Assembly: GCF_015350805.1 (NCBI RefSeq)
Contig: NZ_JADKSG010000002.1
Span: 434,001 to 498,000, forward strand
Origin: Herbiconiux sp. VKM Ac-1786
Lineage (GTDB): Bacteria > Actinomycetota > Actinomycetes > Actinomycetales > Microbacteriaceae
Reading direction: 5' to 3'
Length of the DNA: 64,000 nt
In this document: piece after piece, positions 26,619 through 35,534 of the stretch
Position numbering within the stretch: the first letter of the stretch is position 1
Layout: every line of letters begins with the position of its first letter
Made by a program: the position numbers and the translations under genes
Notes under the pieces: generated by a model
Told to the model about the DNA's origin: nothing
Databases searched by the model: none
What the model saw: only the letters and a program-made list of their open reading frames with translations

Positions 26619-28070
26619 ATGACAGACGCTCCAGACTCCTCGTTGCCTCAGAATGCTGCTCGCGGTCTCACCGACCGTGAGGCCGCCCTCGTCGAGGCGG
26701 TGCAGCTCGCGCTCCCGGCGAGCATCGCCGAACTGAGTGCGCTCGTGCGCATCCCCTCGGTGTCGTGGTCGGCGTTCGACCCGGCCCACGTGGCGGCCAG
26801 CGCCGAGGCGGTGGCGGGTCACGCCCGCGAGCTCGGCGTCTTCGAGTCGGTCGAGATCCTGCGCGCCCCCATGGCCGACGCCGACGGGCAGCCGGGCGAG
26901 CTCGGCCAGCCCGCGGTGCTCGCCACCCGCGCGGCCCGCAACGGGCGGCCCACCGTGCTGCTCTACGCGCACCACGACGTGCAGCCCCCCGGGCGCGACG
27001 AGGAGTGGGAGTCGCCGCCGTTCGAGCCGACCGTCCGCGGCGACCGCCTCTACGGCCGGGGCGCCGCCGACGACAAGGCGGGGGTCGAGTCGCACCTGTC
27101 CGCCATCCGTGCGCTCACCGAGGTCGCCGGCCCCGACTTCGACTTGGGCCTCGTCCTCTTCATCGAGGGGGAGGAGGAGTTCGGCTCCCGCTCCTTCGCG
27201 AACTTCCTCGAGGCGCACCGCGAGAAGCTCGCGGCCGACGTCATCGTGGTGGCCGACTCCGACAACTGGGATGCGCAGACGCCGTCGCTCACCGTCAGCC
27301 TCCGTGGCAACGTCACCTTCCGCCTCACCGTGTCCACGCTCGCGCACGCCTCACACTCGGGCATGTTCGGGGGAGCGGCGCCCGACGCGATGGTCGCCGC
27401 CGTGCGCCTGCTGGCGTCCTTCCACGACGAGACGGGTGCGGTCGCGGTCGAGGGGCTCGAGGGCCGCGAGATCGACGCCCCGCCCTACAGCGAGGAGACG
27501 CTCCGCGACGACGCAGGCCTGCTCGACGGCGTCACCCCGCTCGGCAGCGGGTCGGTGCTGTCCCGCCTGTGGGCGAAGCCGACGGTCACGGTCACGGGCA
27601 TCGACGCGCCGTCGGTGGCGAACGCCTCGAACACCCTCATCCCCAGCGTCTCGGTGCGCATCAGCGCTCGCATCGCCCCCGGCCAGCCGGCGCAGCAGGC
27701 CTACGAGGCCATCGAGCGGCACATCCGCAGCCACGTCCCGTTCGGGGCGCACGTCGCCATCGACGACGTCGACACCGGAGACCCGTTCCTCGTCGACACC
27801 TCGGGCTGGGCCGTCACCGCCGCGAAAGACGCGATGCGCGACGCGTGGGGCGCCGAGCCGGTCGAGGCCGGCATCGGCGGGTCCATCCCGTTCATCTCCG
27901 ACCTCGCCCGGGTCTTCCCCGAGGCGCAGATCCTGGTCACCGGCGTCGAAGACCCGAACACCCGGGCGCACAGCCCGAACGAGTCGCTCCACCTCGGCGT
28001 CTTCAAGCGGGCGATCCAGACCGAGGCGCTGCTGCTGCTGAGGCTCGACGGGCGCGGCGGGAATTCCTGA
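26619..28070 (+). CDS. M20-family dipeptidase/metallopeptidase
   Basis: 483 aa, cytoplasmic. Binuclear zinc peptidase: LLYAHHDVQPPGRDEEW holds the first ligands, GRGAADDKAGVESH the bridging Asp, FIEGEEEFGS the catalytic Glu pair and VVADSDNW the next ligand. The dimerisation domain fills the middle (TLAHASHSGMFGG) and the last His ligand lies in AHSPNESLHL. Family members split dipeptides or related N-acyl amino acids; the substrate is not determined. No regulator nearby. Confidence 0.92.
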   Translation: MTDAPDSSLPQNAARGLTDREAALVEAVQLALPASIAELSALVRIPSVSWSAFDPAHVAASAEAVAGHARELGVFESVEILRAPMADADGQPGELGQPAVLATRAARNGRPTVLLYAHHDVQPPGRDEEWESPPFEPTVRGDRLYGRGAADDKAGVESHLSAIRALTEVAGPDFDLGLVLFIEGEEEFGSRSFANFLEAHREKLAADVIVVADSDNWDAQTPSLTVSLRGNVTFRLTVSTLAHASHSGMFGGAAPDAMVAAVRLLASFHDETGAVAVEGLEGREIDAPPYSEETLRDDAGLLDGVTPLGSGSVLSRLWAKPTVTVTGIDAPSVANASNTLIPSVSVRISARIAPGQPAQQAYEAIERHIRSHVPFGAHVAIDDVDTGDPFLVDTSGWAVTAAKDAMRDAWGAEPVEAGIGGSIPFISDLARVFPEAQILVTGVEDPNTRAHSPNESLHLGVFKRAIQTEALLLLRLDGRGGNS

Positions 28071-28131
28071 GCCGGGTCCCGGGTTCACGGAGTTAGACTT
28101 CATCCATCCTTCCGATCGACAAGGAGTGCAC

Positions 28132-28497
28132 ATGAGCGACACGATCCTGACGGCTGCCGTCGAGGCGCCGGCTCACAAGGTGGGTCTCACCGACACCGCC
28201 GCCACCAAGGTCAAGAACCTGCTCGAGCAGGAGGGCCGCGACGACCTGCGTCTGCGCGTCGCCGTCCAGCCCGGTGGCTGCTCGGGCCTGATCTACCAGC
28301 TGTACTTCGATGAGCGCATGCTCGACGGCGACGCGGCGGTCGACTTCGACGGCGTCGAGGTCATCGTCGACAAGATGAGCGTCCCCTACCTCGAGGGCGC
28401 CACCATCGACTTCGAAGACACCATCCAGAAGCAGGGCTTCACGATCGACAACCCGAACGCCTCGGGCAGCTGCGCGTGCGGAGACTCGTTCCACTAG
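28132..28497 (+). CDS. erpA: A-type iron-sulfur carrier protein
   Basis: 121 aa HesB/IscA-like. The conserved Cys appear in QPGGCSGLIYQL and in the C-terminal pair SCACGDSF, the three ligands that hold a 2Fe-2S or 4Fe-4S cluster for delivery to targets. Start ATG 28132 follows AAGGAG; TAGACT (28094-28099) is a likely -10. It stands just before the cytochrome oxidase operon but has its own strong terminator, so it is monocistronic. The Rieske protein QcrA encoded nearby also needs such clusters. Confidence 0.93.
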   Translation: MSDTILTAAVEAPAHKVGLTDTAATKVKNLLEQEGRDDLRLRVAVQPGGCSGLIYQLYFDERMLDGDAAVDFDGVEVIVDKMSVPYLEGATIDFEDTIQKQGFTIDNPNASGSCACGDSFH

Positions 28498-28534
28498 TCG
28501 CCACGCCGTCAGCGCAGATCCCCGCGCATCCGAG

Positions 28535-28568
28535 AAGGGGCCGTTCCACACCGGGACGGCCCCTTTTT
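28535..28568 (+). terminator. Rho-independent terminator after erpA
   Basis: Perfect 10-bp stem AAGGGGCCGT (28535-28544) with ACGGCCCCTT (28556-28565), 11-nt loop, and a run of five T from 28564. Separates erpA from the ctaC operon. Confidence 0.92.
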
Positions 28569-28647
28569 CGCGCGCTACCACCCTCGGATGCGGGGTGGCT
28601 GTGGCTCCGACCGGTAAATCGACACAGTAGGCTAGGAGAAGGTCAAA

Positions 28648-28662
28648 TACACTGATGGTGTA
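28648..28662 (+). promoter_or_regulatory. ctaC promoter -10 within a small inverted repeat
   Basis: TACACT (28648-28653) is a plausible -10, giving a leader of about 23 nt with the GAAAGG site. It overlaps the palindrome TACAC-TGATG-GTGTA, which might bind a regulator of the oxidase operon. Confidence 0.45.
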
Positions 28663-28681
28663 GCTTCCCGAAAGGTCTCTG

Positions 28682-29554
28682 GTGCGCTCTAACCGACGTC
28701 TCCGATGGGCCGCGATCCCTATCGCGGCGCTCATGTCCGTTGTCCTCGCCGGCTGCACGCAGGACCAGCTCCAAGGCTGGCTTCCCACCGAGCCCGGCAC
28801 CACGAACAACGTCGACCGCGTCATCGGCCTCTGGGTCACGTCGTGGATCGTGCTCCTCATCGTGGGTGTGCTCACCTGGGGCCTCACGATCTGGGCGATC
28901 GTCGTCTACCGCCGTCGCAAGGGCCAGACCGGTCTGCCGGCCCAGCTGCGCTACAACATGCCGATCGAGATCTTCTACACGGTCGTGCCGCTCATCCTCG
29001 TTCTCGGCTTCTTCGCCTTCACGGCGCGCGACCAGAGCGCGATCGAGGCGGCCTACGAGAAGCCCGACTACACCATCCAGGTGTTCGGCAAGCAGTGGGC
29101 CTGGGACTTCAACTACACCAACGACGACGTCTACTACGCCGGTGTCCAGGGTCAGGACGACCCCGACGACGACAACGGCAACCTCGTCGAGTCCGAGATC
29201 CCGACCCTGTACCTGCCCGTCGGCAAGCAGATCGAGATCCAGCTCGAGTCGCGCGACGTCATCCACTCCTTCTGGGTCATCGACTTCCTCTACAAGAAGG
29301 ACATGCTGCCCGGCAAGACGAACTACATGTACGTCACGCCCGAGAAGGAGGGCACGTACACCGGCAAGTGCGCCGAGCTGTGCGGCGAGTACCACTCGAT
29401 GATGCTCTTCAACGTCAAGGTCGTCTCCCAGCAGGAGTACGACAGCTACATCGAGTCCCTCCGTGCCGCCGGCAACGAGGGCCAGCTCGGTCACGAGTAC
29501 GACCGCAACCAGAACCTCCCGGGCATCGGCGAGCCCGCGCACGAAGAAGAGTAG
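28682..29554 (+). CDS. ctaC: Cytochrome c oxidase subunit II
   Basis: 290 aa. Lipoprotein signal with LAGC (Cys25), two transmembrane helices (near 50-75 and 95-120), then the outer CuA domain: VFGKQWAWDFNY, HSFWVIDFLYKKDMLPG and the copper site CAELCGEYHSMM, all intact. Receives electrons from the cytochrome c domain of QcrC in the bcc-aa3 supercomplex. The start is GTG 28682 after GAAAGG. First gene of ctaC-ctaD-ctaF. Confidence 0.96.
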   Translation: MRSNRRLRWAAIPIAALMSVVLAGCTQDQLQGWLPTEPGTTNNVDRVIGLWVTSWIVLLIVGVLTWGLTIWAIVVYRRRKGQTGLPAQLRYNMPIEIFYTVVPLILVLGFFAFTARDQSAIEAAYEKPDYTIQVFGKQWAWDFNYTNDDVYYAGVQGQDDPDDDNGNLVESEIPTLYLPVGKQIEIQLESRDVIHSFWVIDFLYKKDMLPGKTNYMYVTPEKEGTYTGKCAELCGEYHSMMLFNVKVVSQQEYDSYIESLRAAGNEGQLGHEYDRNQNLPGIGEPAHEEE

Positions 29555-29563
29555 GAACGCGAC

Positions 29564-31312
29564 ATGACTGCAACCGTCGACGTTGCGCCCGCGAGCGGCG
29601 CAGCTCTCCCGGCGCCCACTCCGACCCCCTCCAAGACGGTCGGCCGCAAGGGCAACATCCTGGTCAAGTGGATCACCTCCACCGACCACAAGACCATCGG
29701 GTACATGTACCTGATCTCGTCGTTCCTGTTCTTCTGCCTGGGCGGAGTGATGGCCCTGGTCATCCGCGCCCAGCTGTTCGAGCCAGGTCTCGAGCTGCTG
29801 CAGACGAAGGACCAGTACAACCAGCTGTTCACCATGCACGGCACGATCATGCTGCTCATGTTCGCGACGCCGCTGTTCGCGGGCTTCGCCAACGTGATCA
29901 TGCCGCTGCAGATCGGTGCGCCCGACGTGGCGTTCCCGCGTCTGAACGCGTTCGCCTTCTGGCTGTTCCTGTTCGGCTCGCTGATCGCGGTCTCTGGCTT
30001 CCTCACCCCGCAGGGCGCCGCCTCGTTCGGCTGGTTCGCCTACGCGCCGCTGTCGTCGACGACGTTCACACCAGGAGACGGCGGAAACCTCTGGGTCTTC
30101 GGCCTCGGCCTCTCGGGCTTCGGTACGATCCTCGGTGGCGTGAACTTCATCACCACGATCATCACGATGCGCGCCCCGGGCATGACCATGTTCCGCATGC
30201 CGATCTTCACCTGGAACATCCTGGTGACGTCGATCCTCGTGCTGATGGCCTTCCCGGTGCTCGCCGCCGCGCTCTTCGCCCTCGGCGCCGACCGCGTCTT
30301 CGGAGCCCACATCTACGACGCCGCCAACGGCGGTGTCTTGCTCTGGCAGCACCTGTTCTGGTTCTTCGGCCACCCCGAGGTCTACATCATCGCGCTGCCG
30401 TTCTTCGGCATCGTCTCCGAGGTGTTCCCCGTCTTCAGCCGCAAGCCGATCTTCGGCTACAAGACCCTGATCTACGCGACGATCTCGATCGCCGCCTTGT
30501 CGGTCACGGTCTGGGCGCACCACATGTACGTCACCGGCTCGGTGCTGCTGCCGTTCTTCGCCCTGATGACGATGCTCATCGCGGTGCCGACGGGTGTGAA
30601 GATCTTCAACTGGGTCGGCACGATGTGGCGCGGCTCGGTGACGTTCGAGACCCCGATGGTCTGGGCGATCGGCTTCCTCATCACCTTCACCTTCGGTGGC
30701 CTCACCGGCGTCATCCTGGCGTCGCCGCCGCTCGACTTCCACGTCTCCGACACCTACTTCGTGGTGGCGCACTTCCACTACGTGGTGTTCGGCACCGTGG
30801 TGTTCGCGATGTTCTCGGGCTTCTACTTCTGGTGGCCCAAGTGGACCGGCAAGATGCTCAACGAGCGCCTCGGCCACTGGCACTTCTGGCTGCTGTTCAT
30901 CGGCTTCCACACGACGTTCCTGATCCAGCACTGGCTGGGCGTCATGGGCATGCCGCGACGGTACGCGACCTACCAGCCCGAAGACGGCTTCACCTGGATG
31001 AACCAGCTCTCCACCATCGGTTCGTTCATCCTCGCGGCCTCGATGATCCCGTTCTTCCTGAACGTCTACGTCACGGCCCGCAAGGCGCCGAAGGTCACGG
31101 TGAACGACCCCTGGGGCTACGGCCGATCGCTCGAGTGGGCGACCTCGTGCCCGCCCCCGCGGCACAACTTCACCTCCATCCCGCGCATCCGCTCGGAGTC
31201 GCCGGCGTTCGACCTCAACCACCCCGAGGCCGGCATCCCGGTCGGCGTGGGCCCGGCGAAGGACGCCCCCGACGCCCCGACGTACGACATCGTGAACGAC
31301 AAGGTGAAGTAG
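29564..31312 (+). CDS. ctaD: Cytochrome c oxidase subunit I
   Basis: 582 aa, twelve transmembrane helices. Heme and copper ligands in place: [10 protein letters not shown] (low-spin heme a), [11 protein letters not shown] (CuB His and the cross-linked Tyr), WAHHMYVTG (two CuB His) and [12 protein letters not shown] (heme a3 and a). Reduces O2 to water while pumping protons. Starts 9 nt after ctaC. Its last 60 codons are duplicated, with changes, at 32037-32216. Confidence 0.97.
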   Translation: MTATVDVAPASGAALPAPTPTPSKTVGRKGNILVKWITSTDHKTIGYMYLISSFLFFCLGGVMALVIRAQLFEPGLELLQTKDQYNQLFTMHGTIMLLMFATPLFAGFANVIMPLQIGAPDVAFPRLNAFAFWLFLFGSLIAVSGFLTPQGAASFGWFAYAPLSSTTFTPGDGGNLWVFGLGLSGFGTILGGVNFITTIITMRAPGMTMFRMPIFTWNILVTSILVLMAFPVLAAALFALGADRVFGAHIYDAANGGVLLWQHLFWFFGHPEVYIIALPFFGIVSEVFPVFSRKPIFGYKTLIYATISIAALSVTVWAHHMYVTGSVLLPFFALMTMLIAVPTGVKIFNWVGTMWRGSVTFETPMVWAIGFLITFTFGGLTGVILASPPLDFHVSDTYFVVAHFHYVVFGTVVFAMFSGFYFWWPKWTGKMLNERLGHWHFWLLFIGFHTTFLIQHWLGVMGMPRRYATYQPEDGFTWMNQLSTIGSFILAASMIPFFLNVYVTARKAPKVTVNDPWGYGRSLEWATSCPPPRHNFTSIPRIRSESPAFDLNHPEAGIPVGVGPAKDAPDAPTYDIVNDKVK

Positions 31313-31316
31313 CCCC

Positions 31317-31736
31317 ATGAGAGCCAATACCAACCTCTTCTGGATCCTGACCGTCTTCATGGTGCTGGCCGCCGCGGCCTACACCGTGTGGTCGCTGATC
31401 TGGTACGACGGCCAGCTCGAGTGGGTCGGCACCGTCGGTATCAGCCTCGCGGCGGTGCTGTCGGCCTTCCTCGCCTTCTACCTGAGCCGCGTGCACAAGG
31501 CCCAGGGCGCGGAACTACCCGAAGACCGCCTCGACGCCAACATCGACGACGGCGACCCGGAGATCGGCTTCTACAGCCCCTGGAGCTGGTGGCCCATCAT
31601 CCTCGCGGGTGGCGGCGCCCTCCTCATGCTCGGCCTCGCGGTCGGCTTCTGGATCTGCTTCCTCGCCGGCGCCCTCGTCCTCGTCGCCGTGGTCGGCTGG
31701 ACCTACGAGTACTACCGCGGCTACTTCGCCCGCTGA
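31317..31736 (+). CDS. ctaF: Cytochrome c oxidase subunit IV, actinobacterial type
   Basis: 139 aa with four hydrophobic helices (residues about 5-25, 38-57, 88-107, 108-128), matching actinobacterial CtaF, which packs against subunit I in the aa3 oxidase. ATG 31317 lies 4 nt after the ctaD stop. Closed by a strong terminator. A damaged partial copy follows in the pseudogene region. Confidence 0.93.
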   Translation: MRANTNLFWILTVFMVLAAAAYTVWSLIWYDGQLEWVGTVGISLAAVLSAFLAFYLSRVHKAQGAELPEDRLDANIDDGDPEIGFYSPWSWWPIILAGGGALLMLGLAVGFWICFLAGALVLVAVVGWTYEYYRGYFAR

Positions 31737-31755
31737 CCACTCCCCGCACCACCCC

Positions 31756-31786
31756 GAAGGCCCGCTCCCACCCGGAGCGGGCCTTC
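31756..31786 (+). terminator. Terminator of the ctaC-ctaD-ctaF operon
   Basis: Perfect 13-bp stem GAAGGCCCGCTCC / GGAGCGGGCCTTC with a 5-nt loop. Only a weak T-run follows, as is common in this GC range. Confidence 0.88.
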
Positions 31787-31904
31787 TGCGTTCCACGGGG
31801 CGTGGCAAGCTCACACCCACGCTCTGCCGCAGCAGCGGGTCGATGTCGCTGGCGCCGAGCCGAACGGTCGTGCCTTCCTGGGCCGGACGCTCCTGGGGAA
31901 CGAC

Positions 31905-31937
31905 GAAGCGCCCGCCCCAGGAAGGGACGAGCGCTTC
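31905..31937. repeat. Diverged copy of the qcr-operon terminator
   Basis: 31 bases from 31905 match 28 of the bases at 33765-33795, the terminator after qcrB. The copy still folds (GAAGCGC with GCGCTTC) but less well. It lies between ctaF and the ctaD' remnant. The stretches 31790-31904 and 31938-32036 show no gene I recognise. Confidence 0.75.
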
Positions 31938-32036
31938 GGCGGACGGTGCGCTGACACGAGTTCAGCGACCCCCTCCTCCTGTCACGGGCAGATCGGCAGG
32001 TTCTCCAGATTCGCGCTGAGGACGGTCGCGCCTGGT

Positions 32037-32310
32037 CAGTGGGCAACCTCGTGCCCACCGCCGCGGCACAACTTCACCTCCAACCCGCGCTTCCGGTCGG
32101 AGCCGTCGGAGTTCGACCTCTGCCACCCCGAGGCCGGCATCCCGGTTGGCGTGCGCCCGGCGACGGACACGCCCGATGCCCCGACGTACCACCTCATGAG
32201 TGACAAGGTGAAGTAGCCCCATGAGTTGCTGATCTGGTACCAAGGCCAGCTCGAGTGGGTCGACACGGTCGGCATCAGCCTTGCGCGGTGCTGTCGGCCT
32301 TCCTCGACTG
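32037..32310 (+). pseudogene. Duplicated remnant of ctaD 3' end and ctaF
   Basis: From about 32037 to the stop at 32214-32216 the sequence repeats the last 60 codons of ctaD, reading frame still open but with several amino acid changes (for example HLMSDKVK for DIVNDKVK at the end). The same intergenic CCCC and ATGAG of ctaF follow, then the copy jumps about 70 bases into ctaF (from GCTGATCTGG) and breaks off near codon 50 with a frame change. No start codon or ribosome site for the ctaD' piece, so it cannot give a functional subunit. Confidence 0.9.
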
Positions 32311-32313
32311 GGA

Positions 32314-32346
32314 GAAGGCCCGCAGCCCTCAGGGGCGCGGGCCTTC
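32314..32346. terminator. Terminator copy between the ctaF remnant and the cell-wall-binding gene
   Basis: GAAGGCCCGC (32314-32323) pairs with GCGGGCCTTC (32337-32346). The stem matches the outer part of the ctaF terminator at 31756-31786, as expected if it was duplicated with the gene. It now lies 20 bases after the stop of the convergent gene and could serve both strands. Confidence 0.8.
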
Positions 32347-32366
32347 ATCGTTGTCAGGTCAGCTCG

Positions 32367-33674
32367 TCAGTTGCACAGCGGCATAGTGCCGAGGGTGGCG
32401 TCGAGGACAGCCGGTCCGCCGAGCAGGACGAGGTGCTTCGGTGCCAGGGCGCGGACTTGTGCAGCGACCTCTGCAGGCAGGCACTCCTTGCGGACGAGCA
32501 GCACGGGTGAGTTGTTCCGCCCTGCGAGCACCCCTCCTGCAAGAGCATCGGGGAAGTCGGAGCCCGTCGCGAGGTACACGGTATCCACCGGTGCGGTGAA
32601 CGTCGCGGACACGACCTTTGCCGCGGTCAGGAATCGATCGTCACCGTCGAGCCGTGTCACCTTGGCTCCGAGGACGGAAAGGTCAGCGGCGATTCCGGAA
32701 GAGACTGTGTCTTCGCCACCGATGACTGTGCTACTGGACACTCCTCGGGCGGTCAGCAAGGCTTTTTCCTGCGGCGTAAGACCGGTGCTGGCACCGTTCA
32801 CGAGCAGCACCGGCGCCTGGGTCTTGGCCGCAGCCGGGCTGGCACTCAGCGCGTCAGGGAACTTGAGCCCGGTCGCCACGAACACCGACGACGACGACGG
32901 TGCTCCGATGGTCGGATGAGTGATCAGGTTGCGTGACACCTCGAAGCGATCAGCTCCTGCGATTCGCGTGACTGTCGGGTGGTTGGACAGGCCGGAGAGA
33001 TCAGCGATCACATCGGCGGAAACGGCGGCTTCACCCCCGACGACGACGATGTTCTCCGGCTTGAGGTAGGCGGAGAGCTGGGTGCGTACGTAGTAGGGCA
33101 ACTCCTTCTTCGTGGTCAGCAGGAGGGGTGCTTGGCGTTCTGCGGCGGTTGCGGCGGCGCTCAGCGCATCGGGATAGTTCTCCCCACTGGCGATGTAGAC
33201 GAGCGGAGTCTTCTTGTAACCGGCGATCTGGCTCGCCGTGTCATATCTGTCTTCGCCGGATATCCGCTCGACGATGGACGCTGCGGGCACGATGTCCATC
33301 GTGCAGGCTTTGCTGCTGAAGCTGCCGACGTTGTTGCGGGCCTCCATTGTGAAAGGGAAGCTCCCGACCTTCGTGGGTGTTCCCGTGATCACCGGCGCCC
33401 CACCGCGAGGACTCGCTCCGATCTTCAGACCGTCGGGGAGGGCACCGGCGATGATGGTCCCGTCGAAGCCCGATCCGTTCTCGTTGTCCGCGGTCTCGAA
33501 ATTCACCGTGGCGCCGATCTTGGTGACCGCGGGGGGACAGATCAACCAGGGGCCGCCGGCGGCCGATGCGGCGAGCGGTGTCCCGGCAGCTGTTGACAGC
33601 GCGACGGCTGCCAGTGTCAATGTGGCTATCAGTGACCCGCGGCTGCGGGATCGGTGGCGCGGGGGAGTGTTCAC
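32367..33674 (-). CDS. Secreted cell-wall-binding repeat (CWB2) protein
   Basis: 435 aa from GTG 33674 (AAGGAC site just before). Sec signal peptide (RSRSRGSLIATLTLAAVALSTAAG, cleavage near ASA). Residues about 45-130 form a putative Ig-like domain (ALPDGLKIG, ITGTPTKVGSFPFTM) with a Cys pair. The rest holds three CWB2 repeats of about 95 aa, each opening with RISGEDRYDTAS-type or TRLDGDDRF-type sequence and carrying FPDALSA/YPDALSA and VVVGGEAAVS-type motifs. CWB2 repeats bind cell-wall polymers. No enzymatic domain. It interrupts the normally compact ctaF-qcrB junction, and sits between two halves of a duplication. Confidence 0.9.
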   Translation of the reverse strand: MNTPPRHRSRSRGSLIATLTLAAVALSTAAGTPLAASAAGGPWLICPPAVTKIGATVNFETADNENGSGFDGTIIAGALPDGLKIGASPRGGAPVITGTPTKVGSFPFTMEARNNVGSFSSKACTMDIVPAASIVERISGEDRYDTASQIAGYKKTPLVYIASGENYPDALSAAATAAERQAPLLLTTKKELPYYVRTQLSAYLKPENIVVVGGEAAVSADVIADLSGLSNHPTVTRIAGADRFEVSRNLITHPTIGAPSSSSVFVATGLKFPDALSASPAAAKTQAPVLLVNGASTGLTPQEKALLTARGVSSSTVIGGEDTVSSGIAADLSVLGAKVTRLDGDDRFLTAAKVVSATFTAPVDTVYLATGSDFPDALAGGVLAGRNNSPVLLVRKECLPAEVAAQVRALAPKHLVLLGGPAVLDATLGTMPLCN

Positions 33675-33764
33675 GGGCCTGTCCTTCTTTCGGTGGTATA
33701 GGTCATCTGAGACTGATGCCCGAGAAGCACAGGGTGTGAGGAGCAATTGCTACTCACACAACGC

Positions 33765-33795
33765 GAAGCGCCCGCCCCGGGAGGGGACGGGCGCT
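33765..33795 (-). terminator. Terminator of the ctaE-qcrC-qcrA-qcrB operon
   Basis: AGCGCCCG (33767-33774) pairs with CGGGCGCT (33788-33795) with an inner CCCC/GGGG extension and an A bulge. Lies 36 bp beyond the qcrB stop. Confidence 0.8.
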
Positions 33796-33830
33796 GGGCG
33801 GAGCTGCGGCGGGCGGGTGCCCGCGCGCGG

Positions 33831-35534
33831 TCAGTGGTGCGTGTTGCCGCCGGTCTGGTCCTCGAGCTCGCCGCGGGCGGGGGAGCCGGTGCCGACAGCG
33901 GGGGCGTGGCCGTGGCCGTGGGCCGCGTCGAGCTCCGCGCGGGAGGCCGGGGCGATGCGGTCCTCGAAGAACCAGTTCGACATGGCCGACCGCAGGCGCA
34001 TCACCGGGGTGATCTTGCCGTTCGAGTTCGGGCGCAGCATGATCGGCTCGAAGGACTCGTAGTCGACCAGCTTCCAGCGCTCGTAGTCGTCGAGCTGCTC
34101 GTGCACCTCGATGTACTCGCCGCCCGGGAGGCGGACGATGCGGCCCGACTCGTAGCCGTGCAGCACGATCTCGCGGTCCTTCTTCATCAGTCCGATGCAG
34201 ACGCGCTTCGTGATGAAGTACGCGATGAACGGGCCGAGCACCGCCCACGCCTGGACGACGTGGATGACGCCCTCGATGGAGAGCTGGAAGTGCGTCGCCA
34301 TGAGGTCGGACGAGGCCGCCGCCCAGAGCGCCGCGTAGAACGTGACGCCGGCCGCGCCGATGGCGGTGCGGGTCGGGGCGTTCCGCGGGCGGTCGAGGAT
34401 GTGGTGCTCGCGCTTGTCGCCCGTGACCCAGCTCTCGACGAACGGGTAGATGGCGACGAACAGGAGCAGCAGCACCAGCGCGATCACCGGGATGATGATG
34501 TTGAACGACCAGGTGTGGTTCAGCCAGACGAACTCCAGGCCCGGCGGGATGAGTCGCAGAGCGCCGTCGGCGAAGCCGATGTACCAGTCGGGCTGGGTTC
34601 CGGCCGAGACGGGGGAGGGGTCGTAGGGGCCGTAGTTCCAGATCGGGTTGATCGTGAAGAACGACGCCATCAGGGCGATGACACCGAACACCAGGAAGAA
34701 GAAGCCGCCGGCCTTCGCCGCGTACACGGGGAGGATCGGGTAGCCGATCACGTTCTTCTCGGTGCGGCCGGGGCCGGCGAACTGGGTGTGCTTGTGCACG
34801 ACCACGAACACCAGGTGCAGGGCCAGGAAGGCGACCAGGATGGCCGGCAGCAGCAGGATGTGCAGCGTGTACAGGCGCCCCACGATCGCCGTGCCCGGGA
34901 ACTCGCCGCCGAACAGCAGGAACGAGGTCCAGGTGCCGATCACCGGCATGCCCTTGATCAGGCCGTCGATGATGCGGAGGCCGTTGCCCGAGAGCAGGTC
35001 GTCGGGGAGCGAGTAGCCGGTGAAGCCCTCGGCCATGGCGAGGACGAACAGCACGAAGCCGATCATCCAGTTCAGCTCACGGGGCTTGCGGAACGCACCC
35101 GTGAAGAACACGCGCAGCATGTGCAGGCCGATGGAGGCGATGAACAGCAGCGCCGCCCAGTGGTGGATCTGGCGAACCAGGAGGCCACCGCGCACGTCGA
35201 ACGAGATGTGCAGCGCCGAGTCCATGGCGGCCGACATCTCGACGCCCTTGAGCGGCACGAACGCGCCCTCGTAGTGCGTCTCGACCATCGAGGCCTGGAA
35301 GAAGAACGTCAGGAACGTTCCCGACAGGATGATGACGACGAAGCTGTAGAGCGCGACCTCGCCGAGCATGAACGACCAGTGGTCGGGGAAGATCTTGCGG
35401 CCGAACTCCTTGACGACCGCCGAGATGCTCGTGCGCTCGTCGAGGTAGTTCGCGGCGGCGCCGGTGATGCCGCCGCCCTTCTTCGGAGTGGCCGGAGACT
35501 CTGCGGCCTCGGTCCTCTCGATCGTGCTGGTCAT
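33831..35534 (-). CDS. qcrB: Menaquinol-cytochrome c reductase, cytochrome b subunit
   Basis: 567 aa. Eight or more membrane helices with the heme b His pairs in RQIHHWAALLFIASIGLHMLRVF and GRLYTLHILLLPAILVAFLALHLVFV, and the Qo-site PDW (GTQPDWYIGF, the actinobacterial form of PEWY). A long cytoplasmic C-terminal tail ends His/Gly-rich (AHGHGHAP). ATG 35534 overlaps the qcrA stop (ATGA). Core of complex III in the bcc-aa3 supercomplex. Confidence 0.96.
   Translation of the reverse strand: MTSTIERTEAAESPATPKKGGGITGAAANYLDERTSISAVVKEFGRKIFPDHWSFMLGEVALYSFVVIILSGTFLTFFFQASMVETHYEGAFVPLKGVEMSAAMDSALHISFDVRGGLLVRQIHHWAALLFIASIGLHMLRVFFTGAFRKPRELNWMIGFVLFVLAMAEGFTGYSLPDDLLSGNGLRIIDGLIKGMPVIGTWTSFLLFGGEFPGTAIVGRLYTLHILLLPAILVAFLALHLVFVVVHKHTQFAGPGRTEKNVIGYPILPVYAAKAGGFFFLVFGVIALMASFFTINPIWNYGPYDPSPVSAGTQPDWYIGFADGALRLIPPGLEFVWLNHTWSFNIIIPVIALVLLLLFVAIYPFVESWVTGDKREHHILDRPRNAPTRTAIGAAGVTFYAALWAAASSDLMATHFQLSIEGVIHVVQAWAVLGPFIAYFITKRVCIGLMKKDREIVLHGYESGRIVRLPGGEYIEVHEQLDDYERWKLVDYESFEPIMLRPNSNGKITPVMRLRSAMSNWFFEDRIAPASRAELDAAHGHGHAPAVGTGSPARGELEDQTGGNTHH

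Noticed and set aside
28643-31360. Open frame of about 905 codons antisense to ctaC-ctaD
   Set aside because: Same GC-driven mirror effect; the sense genes carry all oxidase motifs.
32367-33674. Cell-wall-binding gene as part of a mobile element
   Set aside because: No transposase, integrase, inverted terminal repeats or target duplication beside it; the flanking repeat is a duplicated respiratory segment instead.
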